From Candidatus Kurthia intestinigallinarum (lineage in GTDB: Bacteria; Bacillota; Bacilli; Bacillales_A; Planococcaceae): DNA of 64,000 nt. The stretch lies in assembly GCF_003991225.1 (NCBI RefSeq), contig NZ_JTFC01000031.1, positions 620,001 through 684,000 of the forward strand, in the 5' to 3' direction. Of the stretch, positions 54,576-62,777 are shown one piece after another. The position numbers and the translations under genes are program-made. The notes beneath the pieces were generated by a model. It saw nothing but the letters and a program-made list of their open reading frames with translations. It made no database searches and was not told the DNA's origin. How positions within the stretch are numbered: position 1 is the stretch's first letter; each line of letters opens with the position of its first letter.

Positions 54576-55202
54576 CTATTTTTCGTACACAAGTACACTA
54601 GTTGTATTGTCTGCCTTTGAATACGTTACGCTCATTAAATGCCCTTCATCTGTGAAGAATAGCTTTTGCGTCGATTTTTGTGAGGCATTGTTTTTGTTGT
54701 ACCATTCCGTCACATTATACGCATCATACGTTGCTGTCGAATTGGTAAGCGTTGCGCCGTTATCTTGCAGCTGCTTTAGACCATCATAATTCATCATGAG
54801 TGAGCCATCTTCATTTTTATAGGCTTTGAGCTCATACGTGTTATCATCCGTTGTTGTCGTTAAATGAACGTTTTTTCCGTCATTTGTATAGCCATCATAC
54901 TGAATGATTTCCTGGTACATTTTCTCCTGAGACTGATCATCATAAAACTGGATTATATTGACGTAGTCACCGTTTTTTTTCAGCTCAATTTTTTCTGCGT
55001 ACGCTAAATCCTCACTCAGCGGCACCGTACGATAGTTCTTTAGTTGATTGCCATCTGCTTGGCCCATACTCATAAGTGTATAGCTTCCCACATACTGCGT
55101 ATCAACATTCTTCGCCGCCTTGTCCGACTTTTTCTCTTCACTACAGGCGCCGAGGATAAGCATTAGTAGCACCGAGGCTATTACGAAACTGATTTTTTTC
55201 AT
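54576..55202 (-). CDS. Lipoprotein of unknown function
   Basis: A 208-residue lipoprotein with lipobox LGAC (Cys20) after a basic-hydrophobic signal. The mature part is beta-rich (YVGSYTLMSMGQADG, IELKKNGDYVNIIQFYDD, GHLMSVTYSKADNTTSVLVY) and resembles lipocalin-like or META-type small secreted domains, without a clear family. RBS AAGGAG. Monocistronic. Confidence 0.85.
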   Translation of the reverse strand: MKKISFVIASVLLMLILGACSEEKKSDKAAKNVDTQYVGSYTLMSMGQADGNQLKNYRTVPLSEDLAYAEKIELKKNGDYVNIIQFYDDQSQEKMYQEIIQYDGYTNDGKNVHLTTTTDDNTYELKAYKNEDGSLMMNYDGLKQLQDNGATLTNSTATYDAYNVTEWYNKNNASQKSTQKLFFTDEGHLMSVTYSKADNTTSVLVYEK

Positions 55203-55615
55203 TTTAAAAACTCCTTACATTCACCCTATTATACGCTACTTCACTGACGATGAAAAAGGAGAGTTGTTCCATTAAAAAAGAGCCGCCTCTGAAACTGACC
55301 CACGAAAGTGAGACAATATATTCTAAATGAATTTGACGGACGCTTTCCTGGGGCATGGCGGAAGCCTCCTCGCTCACAAGCTCACTGCGGGGTCTTCCAC
55401 TCATGCTAAGGGCTAGGGCTCCCCTAGGAGTCGCCGTCAAATTCTTGTTTCGCCACCTTTCTCTGGTACGCAACTGGGTTTAACGTTACCAAAATCTGCG
55501 TATTATTTTTAATCTTATATGCCTTCATCATTTCATTCACTGGCACATTTGATACCTTTATCTCGAGTGACTTTCATTTTTATTTAATAGGAATCCGTTT
55601 GTTTTTTTGCCCATC
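55203..55615. other. Gene-free interval with IS3 debris
   Basis: No intact gene. It contains the A2 IS remnant (listed separately); the remainder shows no coding signal. Confidence 0.65.
55332..55605 (-). pseudogene. Decayed IS3-family transposase 3' end (copy A2)
   Basis: A minus-strand frame of ~40 codons reads VPVNEMMKAYKIKNNTQI and LVTLNPVAYQRKVAKQEF, like the N-x-x-RI-x-x-x-L-x-PV-x-YR-x-x-V terminus of IS3-group OrfB. It runs into a 110-base element (55332-55441) with outer inverted ends TTTGACGG/CCGTCAAA and an inner GC-rich palindrome (GACGGACGCTTTCCTGGGG and partner), a sequence type scattered in many Bacilli. Compared with A1 this copy has kept the whole end element but lost the catalytic-Glu block. 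Confidence 0.6.
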
Positions 55616-55653
55616 AAAAAACACCTTCAAAGAGTGTATATCCTTGAAAGTGT
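55616..55653 (-). terminator. Terminator after the Usp gene
   Basis: Ten-base arms ACACTTTCAA/TTGAAGGTGT on the minus strand followed by six T. Confidence 0.85.
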
Positions 55654-55713
55654 CTTTTTCTTCTTATGTTGTCACAGATTTTTAGGTCAGTTCGTCTAGC
55701 AGCTCTCTGTTCT

Positions 55714-56145
55714 TTATCGTACAACAAGCGTATCACAAGGTGCTGTGCGCACGATGGCTTCTGATACACTGCCTAAGAAAATGCGTTCTGTTGCGGTTAC
55801 ACCGGTCGCACCGCAAATGATTAGATCAGCGCCAATACGAGGCGCTACCTCCTGCGTAATAACGGTACGCGGTGAGCCAGCCTCTGTAATAATTTCAATT
55901 TGCTCAATGCCCGCTTTCTCCGCATCATCATAGCTATCTACAAGACTTGTCGCAAATTGCTGCGCATCGGCCTCTAATTTATCGCGATTACGTGCTTCTA
56001 GGCTCGCCCATACACGTGTATCAATCACATTGACAATATTTAACACCGCTTTATTACGCTGTGCCACTTGAATCGCGCGCTGCAGGGCTGCCTTTGATGA
56101 TTCAGAGCCATCTACTGCCACGATAATATTTTTGTAGTCTTCCAT
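55714..56145 (-). CDS. Universal stress protein UspA family
   Basis: A 143-residue Usp protein: IIVAVDGSESSKAAL at the N-terminus and the ATP-binding G-x2-G-x9-G-S motif in GATGVTATERIFLGSVSEAI. Usp proteins bind ATP or AMP and help survival under stress; partners are unknown here. The ATG at 56145 is preferred; a GTG two codons earlier is possible. Monocistronic. Confidence 0.94.
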   Translation of the reverse strand: MEDYKNIIVAVDGSESSKAALQRAIQVAQRNKAVLNIVNVIDTRVWASLEARNRDKLEADAQQFATSLVDSYDDAEKAGIEQIEIITEAGSPRTVITQEVAPRIGADLIICGATGVTATERIFLGSVSEAIVRTAPCDTLVVR

Positions 56146-56207
56146 AATCACTTCACCCTCTCTTTTGTCTTATTATACCAATTTCTAAACAAACGAGGAA
56201 CGAATAG

Positions 56208-56825
56208 CTATGGCTGACGTTCAAGTGCTAGGCGCACACCAAATGTGACTAATACCGCACCCGTTGTACCTTGCAATGCCTTTTGCACAATTGGTTTTTT
56301 CAGCCAACGTGAGAACGCTTCGATTAGTAATACATACAACGTAAAGACCATAATCGTCATGACGCCATATGCTAGCCCCATTAATGAAAACTGCAGCATA
56401 TGATTTAGATTATCCGTCACAAACTGCGGTAAAAATGTAAGGAAAAATACTGCTACCTTTGGATTCGATGCACATGTGATGAACCCCTGTAAGTAGAATG
56501 ATTTTTGTTTTTTTGCTTTCGTCATCGCAGCCGGCTCCTCTTTACGAAGCACTGTGCGTAGGGATGAAATGCCGATATAAATTAAATACGCGGCCCCGAC
56601 CCATTTTAGTATAGTAAAGAGCCATGCTGATTTGACGATCAGTGCAGACAACCCAAGCACTGCCGCCGCTGTATGAATGAATAGCCCTGACACCGAGCCA
56701 ATCACCGTTTTCATGCCCGCCTTTTTGCCATGAACAATCGAGTTTTGAATGACAAGTCCAGAATCTGGTCCCGGTACTAAAATAAGTAGTAGGGACATTA
56801 ATAAAAATACGCCGATATTTTCCAT
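56208..56825 (-). CDS. LysE/RhtB family amino acid exporter
   Basis: A 205-residue membrane protein with six predicted helices and family motifs LVPGPDSGLVIQNSI (~17-31) and CASNPKVAVFFLTFLPQFV (~117-135). The family exports amino acids such as homoserine, threonine or leucine; the substrate cannot be told. RBS GAAAGGA. Confidence 0.93.
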   Translation of the reverse strand: MENIGVFLLMSLLLILVPGPDSGLVIQNSIVHGKKAGMKTVIGSVSGLFIHTAAAVLGLSALIVKSAWLFTILKWVGAAYLIYIGISSLRTVLRKEEPAAMTKAKKQKSFYLQGFITCASNPKVAVFFLTFLPQFVTDNLNHMLQFSLMGLAYGVMTIMVFTLYVLLIEAFSRWLKKPIVQKALQGTTGAVLVTFGVRLALERQP

Positions 56826-56957
56826 CTTGCGCCGTCCTTTCGATTAAAATACTGACGCCATCATATCATACAGATTTTGGCTTGTGTGCTATTTCAAAAA
56901 AACAGTCAGCGTAGTAGTTTGCTAAAGCAATAGACTGCTAAAACACTGTTATACCAA

Positions 56958-56987
56958 CAAAAAAGAGACCCTTCAGCTGAAGAGTCT
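56958..56987 (-). terminator. Terminator after the glycosyltransferase gene
   Basis: GAGACTCTTC/GAAGGGTCTC stem around AGCT, then TTTTTT on the minus strand. Confidence 0.85.
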
Positions 56988-56994
56988 CGTCGTC

Positions 56995-58509
56995 TTAATA
57001 TTTTTTCCAAATATTTTCTCGTAGTCGTTGAATCAATTGAATCCAATAAATTTTCGTATTGTTCGCATTGAAGCGCAGTGCCTCACCGTACGCATGATTA
57101 CTCATTGCTTCGGTTTCCTTTTGATCTGATAATCGCTCTACAATTAACGCCGCAAGCTCTTCCTCATTATTACGACTCGCAAGCAACCCGCTAATCTTAT
57201 GTAAAATCAAATCACCAGGACCGTATAAATAATTGTAGCTCGCAGTTGGCACGCCGTACGCTAGATTGTATAAAATCGGTAATGGCACCTCACTATCGAT
57301 GCTCGTCGAAATCGCCATCTGCACATGATTGTACACATTCGCGTCAAGCTCTAAAACAATGTCAATCTTGTCATCGAGCCCAAGCTCCTGAATCAACGCC
57401 TCGACCGCTTCTCGCTCCGAGCCTTCGCCGCACATATACAGTGTCGCCTCTGGTAGCTGCTGTACGATGCGGTTGAAAACACGTACTGCCGCCTGTGGAT
57501 TATAGCGCGGCTCAAATGGTGCCACAAATAATAATGCATATGGCTGACGGTCTTTGAAATTCACACGCTGTGGCACTTCGACAAGCCCTGTCGGAATCGC
57601 AAATTGATTTTTCACATCACCAAAGCGCTCCTGCACATGGTCATACTGCTCGTTTGAGTCATAGACGACTGCCGCCGACTTATCAAACTGTTGGAACACA
57701 TGACGGTATTCCTCATTTAATGAGCCATCAATGGGATTATTCGGGAAGTCAATATGCGGCTCATGGATCATTGTCACGATTTTTGCTCGTGGACCTAAAT
57801 CCTCTAAAATCGCCGCATACGGTTTTTGTGAATCGACGAAGCAGTAATTTGTCTCCGTCTCCTCTAGCACCATTTTCAACCAAAAGCCCGCAAGCTCCGT
57901 TTCCGTCTCACATTGATATAAAATCGAGCCATCTTCATCCACTAATTGAATTAATGCTAACTCATCCTGTTCAAAGAAATGATACATACAAACGCGGCCA
58001 TCTGTGCGGTAAAAAATCTCACATGTTACTTCATCACGTTGAATGACCTGTACTTTACTTAAAAAGCCATTCGAATCATAAATATCACTACGAATAATGC
58101 GACCATGCGTATCATAATGCACGACCATTTCTAAGCGGCCTTCCTCACTATAATTTCGATATTGAACGGGCTTGCCTTCACTATCTAGCACGCCAACATC
58201 ATTTGAATCCGGTACCTTTTCATAGGACCATAGCGGATTGAGCGGCCATTCTTTCGGCTGTCCCATCTCCATATTCGTCTCTTGAAGGTCGGCATATAAA
58301 TTTAAAAACTGTGTGTCACTGTCCAACACACCGCGCTCAATTAAAGTGCGGCGTGCCTTCGCTAATTGTGGCTCATATTCAACCGTCACAATTGTTGGTG
58401 AGACATGTAGTTTACGCTCAAATAATTGTGAGCGCAATAAAATAACTTGTTCCAAATTCGTACGGCCATCAGCTAAGTGTTCTGTAAAAAAATAAAATCG
58501 TTCCTTCAC
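56995..58509 (-). CDS. GT4 glycosyltransferase, TagE/GtfA-like
   Basis: A 504-residue GT-B enzyme with the extended beta-sheet insertion (DUF1975-like, ~105-200: GVLDSEGKPVQYRNYSEEG, VVHYDTHGRIIRSDIYDSNG) typical of TagE (poly-glycerol-phosphate alpha-glucosyltransferase) and GtfA of accessory Sec systems. The C-terminal GT4 part has APFEPRYNPQAAVRVF, LYMCGEGSEREAV and a degenerate E-x7-E region (DSEVPLPILYNLAYGVP). It probably glucosylates wall teichoic acid; protein O-glycosylation is the alternative. GTG start behind AGGGGG. Confidence 0.85.
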   Translation of the reverse strand: MKERFYFFTEHLADGRTNLEQVILLRSQLFERKLHVSPTIVTVEYEPQLAKARRTLIERGVLDSDTQFLNLYADLQETNMEMGQPKEWPLNPLWSYEKVPDSNDVGVLDSEGKPVQYRNYSEEGRLEMVVHYDTHGRIIRSDIYDSNGFLSKVQVIQRDEVTCEIFYRTDGRVCMYHFFEQDELALIQLVDEDGSILYQCETETELAGFWLKMVLEETETNYCFVDSQKPYAAILEDLGPRAKIVTMIHEPHIDFPNNPIDGSLNEEYRHVFQQFDKSAAVVYDSNEQYDHVQERFGDVKNQFAIPTGLVEVPQRVNFKDRQPYALLFVAPFEPRYNPQAAVRVFNRIVQQLPEATLYMCGEGSEREAVEALIQELGLDDKIDIVLELDANVYNHVQMAISTSIDSEVPLPILYNLAYGVPTASYNYLYGPGDLILHKISGLLASRNNEEELAALIVERLSDQKETEAMSNHAYGEALRFNANNTKIYWIQLIQRLRENIWKKY

Positions 58510-58569
58510 TCGTTAGCCCCCTATATTCCCTCGAAATTTCATTACTTTTATTATAACGGATATGTACTA

Positions 58570-58608
58570 AAAAAAGCCCGTTCCCTCGCTAAAATGAGCG
58601 GAACGGAC
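58570..58608 (-). terminator. Terminator after the 660-residue repeat protein gene
   Basis: Long stem TCCGTTCCGCTCA with partner GAGGGAACGGG and T-run on the minus strand. Confidence 0.85.
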
Positions 58609-58646
58609 TGCATTTCAATCAGCTGACCACAAGCAGAATACCCATA

Positions 58647-60629
58647 TTATGGTTGTTCTATCCCGTCTACATAGTTCTTCCCGTTGTGAGGTCCTTGCGC
58701 AAGAACACCCTCCCAAAAGTAGCGCTTCTGGTAAAGTCCTGTAAATTTCACGCCATTGTCAAAGCAATACGTCACATTATTTATCGTGTAAACGCCATGT
58801 GCCGGCTTTGTGCGTGCATACCAAATTCCTTCATACTCGACTATATGATTGTGTGGGCGACCATTAAAGTACAATTCGCCGCTTCGTAATACATACCCTT
58901 CTTCAAGCTTCCCATTCACATAATAGGCCAATTGATAAAAACCTGTAACACCTTTGCCATTTTCTACCGCATATTCCTCACCAGCAGCCGTAAAAATAAT
59001 GCCCGTTGCCGGATACTGATTGTAATACCAACTGTCCTCAAAGCGCTTTACACCAGTATTTGGCAGACCATCATAGTAGAGCTTGCCACCAATGAGCATA
59101 AGCCCACGCATTCGCTCGCCGTCCCTATAATAAATCCCCTGCACAAGCCCATTTGCGAGCACACCATTCACTAAATAGCGCACACCAAGCCCTGGCACAT
59201 CATAGCGCCCCGTCGCAAGCACCCCGTTGACGTAATAAATGCCGTTATCTAGGAAAATTCCCTCGACCTGCAGCCCATCGACGAAAAAGAGTCCGCCATG
59301 CCACTTACGTCCGGTCTCACGTACCCCATTTGTATACAGAATCTTTTGTGCCACACCAGTAAAGCGCACACCGTCCTTATAGTAAATGTCACCTACGAGA
59401 CCCGTCACATTGACACCTTGCGATAGCATTCGCTCTCCCCCATGAATGACCGTCAGCCCATTCGCTAGAGATGCACCGTTAAACCATTTATCTCGAAATA
59501 ACACGACACCGACATTGGGCTGCCCTTTAAAATAAAGCGTACCATTCGTGTAATAAAAATCACTCACTGCCTCACCATTCACATACTCCACATAGTCCTT
59601 CACACCACTCGCCAGGCGTCCCTGTGACACGAGTAGCTGCTGATTGCCGACTATGATCAAGCCATTTGCGAGCGTCCCATTTTCATAATAGCGATCATGA
59701 TACGACGCAATCCCTACTGAAAGGACTCCGTTACTATACAGGGTTTCATTATAAAGCTGTGTTCCTGTCGCAATCACTCCATCATAATAAAGCTTCCCTG
59801 AAATCAGCTCATAACCACGTAGTTGCGGTTGTTTCGGAGCTTCAGAAACTTCATCATCAGTCTCTGAGTCAGGCGCCGTTGTGTCATCTGGTATCTCCGG
59901 CTCAGAATCTGACACCTCAAGCCCATTCACCACATGGAACTGCTCACCCGCTTCTGTCGTAATCGAGCCATTCGCAAGCTTGCCGCCCGCATACCACACA
60001 TCATTGACTTGCACCGTCGCCGTTTCGATATCCCCGTCACAATAAAGGGTCCCCTCATACAGCTTATAGCCCGCTGGTTTTTTACCATCCACATACAGTG
60101 ACTGGTCAACCACACCTGAAAACACCTTGCCTTCCTCTAAATAAAGGCCATCCTGCTCCCCCGAATACGGCGCGCCTTCCTCGTAATAAACGCCCCCTAC
60201 TAAGCCACTTACCTTCTCACCGTCCGCATATAATACCTCATCTTTTAGCCCAGAATAAAGCGCGCCTTTCGCATACACTTTCCCTTTATAGGTACCGCTA
60301 CTCGCTACACCTTTTTTGTAGTACACATCACGAATCACCCCGGTATAAGGAGCGCCTTTTCGGTAGATTTTTGCCTTGTATGTACCACTCGCTGTACTGC
60401 CTTTTTTGTAATAGGTGCGATCCTTTACACCCGTAAAAAGCTTGCCATTGTGATAGACCTTTGCTTTGTAGCGCACATGACCCTTGACGACCTTGCCTGT
60501 TTTTTTCGATACGAGCTTTCCTGATTTTAATTCGACACTCGCCCCGACCTTTTTAATCGCTGCCTCTGCCTCGCCCGCCATCGATACAAACAAGGCCGTC
60601 GCGGTTATTCCTGCTACAAACTTTTTCAT
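58647..60629 (-). CDS. Secreted protein made entirely of Tyr-x-x-Gly repeats
   Basis: A 660-residue secreted protein. Signal peptide (~1-23, GEAEAA), then around 30 units of ~18-22 residues of the type Y-Y/L-x-x-G-x-x-x-[ST]-G (TYYKKGSTASGTYKAK, VYAKGALYSGLKD, LYADGEKVSGLVG, IYYVNGVLATG), interrupted at ~240-275 by an acidic Pro/Asp/Glu spacer. Units are reminiscent of choline-binding repeats but have Tyr in place of the Trp pair. ATG at 60629 has GGAGG six bases ahead; the ATG two codons earlier abuts it. Shares repeats with two other genes in the window. Function unknown. Confidence 0.82.
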   Translation of the reverse strand: MKKFVAGITATALFVSMAGEAEAAIKKVGASVELKSGKLVSKKTGKVVKGHVRYKAKVYHNGKLFTGVKDRTYYKKGSTASGTYKAKIYRKGAPYTGVIRDVYYKKGVASSGTYKGKVYAKGALYSGLKDEVLYADGEKVSGLVGGVYYEEGAPYSGEQDGLYLEEGKVFSGVVDQSLYVDGKKPAGYKLYEGTLYCDGDIETATVQVNDVWYAGGKLANGSITTEAGEQFHVVNGLEVSDSEPEIPDDTTAPDSETDDEVSEAPKQPQLRGYELISGKLYYDGVIATGTQLYNETLYSNGVLSVGIASYHDRYYENGTLANGLIIVGNQQLLVSQGRLASGVKDYVEYVNGEAVSDFYYTNGTLYFKGQPNVGVVLFRDKWFNGASLANGLTVIHGGERMLSQGVNVTGLVGDIYYKDGVRFTGVAQKILYTNGVRETGRKWHGGLFFVDGLQVEGIFLDNGIYYVNGVLATGRYDVPGLGVRYLVNGVLANGLVQGIYYRDGERMRGLMLIGGKLYYDGLPNTGVKRFEDSWYYNQYPATGIIFTAAGEEYAVENGKGVTGFYQLAYYVNGKLEEGYVLRSGELYFNGRPHNHIVEYEGIWYARTKPAHGVYTINNVTYCFDNGVKFTGLYQKRYFWEGVLAQGPHNGKNYVDGIEQP

Positions 60630-60690
60630 CGCCATCCTCCATCCACTATCTTTTCATCTTATATCGACATAGGCTCTTCAAATTAAAATT

Positions 60691-60722
60691 AAAAACCCCA
60701 ACCATTGGAAGTGGCTGGGGCT
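60691..60722 (-). terminator. Terminator after the SH3-helical protein gene
   Basis: CCCCAGCCAC pairs with GTGG(T)TGGGG-type partner, then TTTTT on the minus strand. Confidence 0.85.
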
Positions 60723-60728
60723 TTTCCT

Positions 60729-61892
60729 TCATCGATAAAACACAATATTCGTCACAGCCATACCTTTTGGCACATTTTCAAACTCAAAAAAGATCGCACT
60801 ATCATCCGCAACAACCGCTTCTTTTTCAATTGGCTCATTTAATGGTTCAATCGTCGTTGTCTCACGCAACTGCTTATCTCCGCGAAGTGTCATCGTCACA
60901 GGCGCCTCTAACAAACTATCATTCATCGCCTGGCTACGCGACAATGTATAGCGCATTTTTTTGAAGACTACATGTTTGTTGAATACATTATTATCCGGCA
61001 AATGCAAGCTCACCATGACTGCTGCGCGCTTTGCATCTTGCTGTAGCACAAAGCCTGTCGTTTGCTTGTTATCGTTCGAATCAATATACGGCGATGCTGT
61101 TGTGATCGACTCAAACTGAAAATCGCTCATCCAATGCACATGGCCTTCCGCTAATAGGTCATTAAATGTTGAAGAAGTAAAACGTTTTTTAATCACTGCC
61201 GCACGCTTATCAATTTTTTTCTGAAATTTTTTTGGAAGCGCCGGATAGTTCATTTTTTTACGCAATGCCTTGCCAGCTTTTAGCTCCGCCTGCGCCCTCT
61301 TATATGTAGCCTCTGCTTCGTCATACTCTAAAGCACGCACTTGCGCTTCCGCTGTTTCAAGCATCTGCCACGCCGTCAGCTCATGCTGCACGCGCTTCAT
61401 TGCACGCTTTCCTGGATTGACATATGCTGTCGTCAGCCGCTTCGTTGCGGCCTTACCCGGATTGACCGTCTTAATTTGTCCTTCAAATTTAGCAAGCGCA
61501 AGGCGATATTTCAAATCTTCTTGGCCAATCAAGCGTGAAATATCCCCCTTTTCGACTACGCGATTGTAGACAGCCGTTTGTTTTTTCAACGCCTCACCTT
61601 GCTTCGCTAACTTTTGTTCTTTTTCCTTATTCGTCTGTGGGAAAGTTAAATCCTTCGTTGCCACATAGCCAAATTTATTGCGATATTCAATTTTCGTCCA
61701 TACTTTACCGCGCTTTCGAATCAGTACAATTTCTCCTGCCTCGATCGTGCGCAGCTCCACTTTTCCTGCATGCTTGTACATGATTGTCACCTTTTTCGTC
61801 GTCGAACGAACAATTTCACGTGCCTCTACTTGTACTGGTAATGACGCCATCAATATCGTAGCCGCTAAACTACTAGTGATTAGTCGCTTCAT
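60729..61892 (-). CDS. Secreted SH3-helical-beta protein of unknown function
   Basis: A 387-residue protein: signal peptide (~1-24), SH3-like domain (~28-85: VTIMYKHAGKVELRTIEAG, WTKIEYRNKFGYVATKDL), a basic helical part (~90-240) with a tandem motif VNPGKAATKR/VNPGKRAMKR, and a beta-sandwich C-terminus (~245-387). I recognise no family for the latter two parts. Same SH3 type as the gene at 50.2 kb. RBS GAAAGGGGG. Confidence 0.78.
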   Translation of the reverse strand: MKRLITSSLAATILMASLPVQVEAREIVRSTTKKVTIMYKHAGKVELRTIEAGEIVLIRKRGKVWTKIEYRNKFGYVATKDLTFPQTNKEKEQKLAKQGEALKKQTAVYNRVVEKGDISRLIGQEDLKYRLALAKFEGQIKTVNPGKAATKRLTTAYVNPGKRAMKRVQHELTAWQMLETAEAQVRALEYDEAEATYKRAQAELKAGKALRKKMNYPALPKKFQKKIDKRAAVIKKRFTSSTFNDLLAEGHVHWMSDFQFESITTASPYIDSNDNKQTTGFVLQQDAKRAAVMVSLHLPDNNVFNKHVVFKKMRYTLSRSQAMNDSLLEAPVTMTLRGDKQLRETTTIEPLNEPIEKEAVVADDSAIFFEFENVPKGMAVTNIVFYR

Positions 61893-61927
61893 CTAGTCGT
61901 CCCCCTTTCTTCGTATATCGGTCAATT

Positions 61928-61950
61928 AAAAAAAGGCTGCAGCCGCAACC
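61928..61950 (-). terminator. Terminator after the small helical protein gene
   Basis: GGTTGC-GGCT-GCAGCC hairpin followed by seven T on the minus strand, adjoining the stop codon. Confidence 0.75.
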
Positions 61951-62328
61951 TTAAATCGATACTTTCATCTCATCATATACAAGCTGTGCTTTCGCCTGAC
62001 GTAGTGCATTTTTCACCTTCAGTAGCTCGACTAATTTCGTCTTGCGCCCACTTTGCACCTTTTTCGCCTGCGCCAATGCCCCCATATAATGCTGCCACGA
62101 TGTTTCCGTATAAAAATTAGCCGTACGTTCCGCTTCGTCGATGAATGAGGCAAGCGCATACGCCACTTCACGCTGTACATGACTAGCTGTTGACTCTAGC
62201 CCATCTACCGCAGTAGCAAGCATTTTCGTCATTTTCGTATAATCCTCTACTGCATCGTGCATACTTTCAGCTACCTGCTTCGTATGCGTTAATATATCAA
62301 CATATGAATCGAGTGTGTGCTTTTCCAT
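61951..62328 (-). CDS. Small helical cytoplasmic protein
   Basis: A 125-residue all-helical protein with no signal peptide (MEKHTLDSYVDILTHTKQ ... RQAKAQLVYDEMKVSI), heptad-like in the first 75 residues. No family recognised. The ATG at 62328 is chosen because AGAGGATGAGG precedes it; another ATG three codons upstream overlaps that site. TATAAT occurs ~35 bases upstream of the start. Confidence 0.7.
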   Translation of the reverse strand: MEKHTLDSYVDILTHTKQVAESMHDAVEDYTKMTKMLATAVDGLESTASHVQREVAYALASFIDEAERTANFYTETSWQHYMGALAQAKKVQSGRKTKLVELLKVKNALRQAKAQLVYDEMKVSI

Positions 62329-62518
62329 CGTCCTCATCCTCTCATATATTTTTTCTATTATATACCTTATTACCCATAAATTAAACCTTTAAAACTATTT
62401 AATTTGTAAAATTTTTCAATAAAACGTTTACATAAGGTTCATAAGACCTTTTAAAGTAGGTTTTTTGGCTCAACAAAAAAAGCTCATGCATTATTCTACG
62501 ATAACACACGACCTATTA

Positions 62519-62661
62519 TTATTGTGCTTTTATTGTTTTTTGAGCTGTTACCTTATCACCGTTTAATACACGCACGTCCACTAAATGGTCGTCATACTTT
62601 GCGTTAAATTGCTTCGCATATGTCGGCACCAATTTTTGAGCAACACTTCTCTTACTACTAG
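62519..62661 (-). pseudogene. Truncated 3' end of an unknown gene
   Basis: The minus-strand frame SVAQKLVPTYAKQFNAKYDD ... VTAQKTIKAQ-stop looks like real protein sequence, but its 5' side runs straight into repeat C2 and no ribosome site is found. It is probably the tail of a gene whose body was lost when the repeat arrived. Family unknown. Confidence 0.45.
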
Positions 62662-62728
62662 AATTCATCACCCACCTACTCGCTCCACACATTGAGGAGG
62701 GTGTCTTCTGCGAAAAAATGATAAAAAA
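62662..62728. repeat. Dispersed hairpin repeat, copy C2
   Basis: Imperfect copy of 51056-51113: ATTCATC, CACCCACCTACTCGCTC, TGAGGAGGGTGTCTTCTGCG, AATGATAAAA. The hairpin is weaker here (CACCC.../...GGGTG). Confidence 0.65.
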
Positions 62729-62777
62729 CAAAAAAAAGAAACCATTATAACAACTGGCCCCTTTTTCACTCTATAAC

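Larger units (their letters stand above)
62329..62777. other. Intergenic region with gene remnant
   Basis: 450 bases without an intact gene: promoter area of the small helical protein, then a truncated reading frame and repeat C2 (listed separately). Confidence 0.6.

Noticed and set aside
55204-55473. 89-codon minus-strand frame in the IS remnant region
   Set aside because: Runs across the palindromic end element in a frame different from the transposase traces; no ribosome site.
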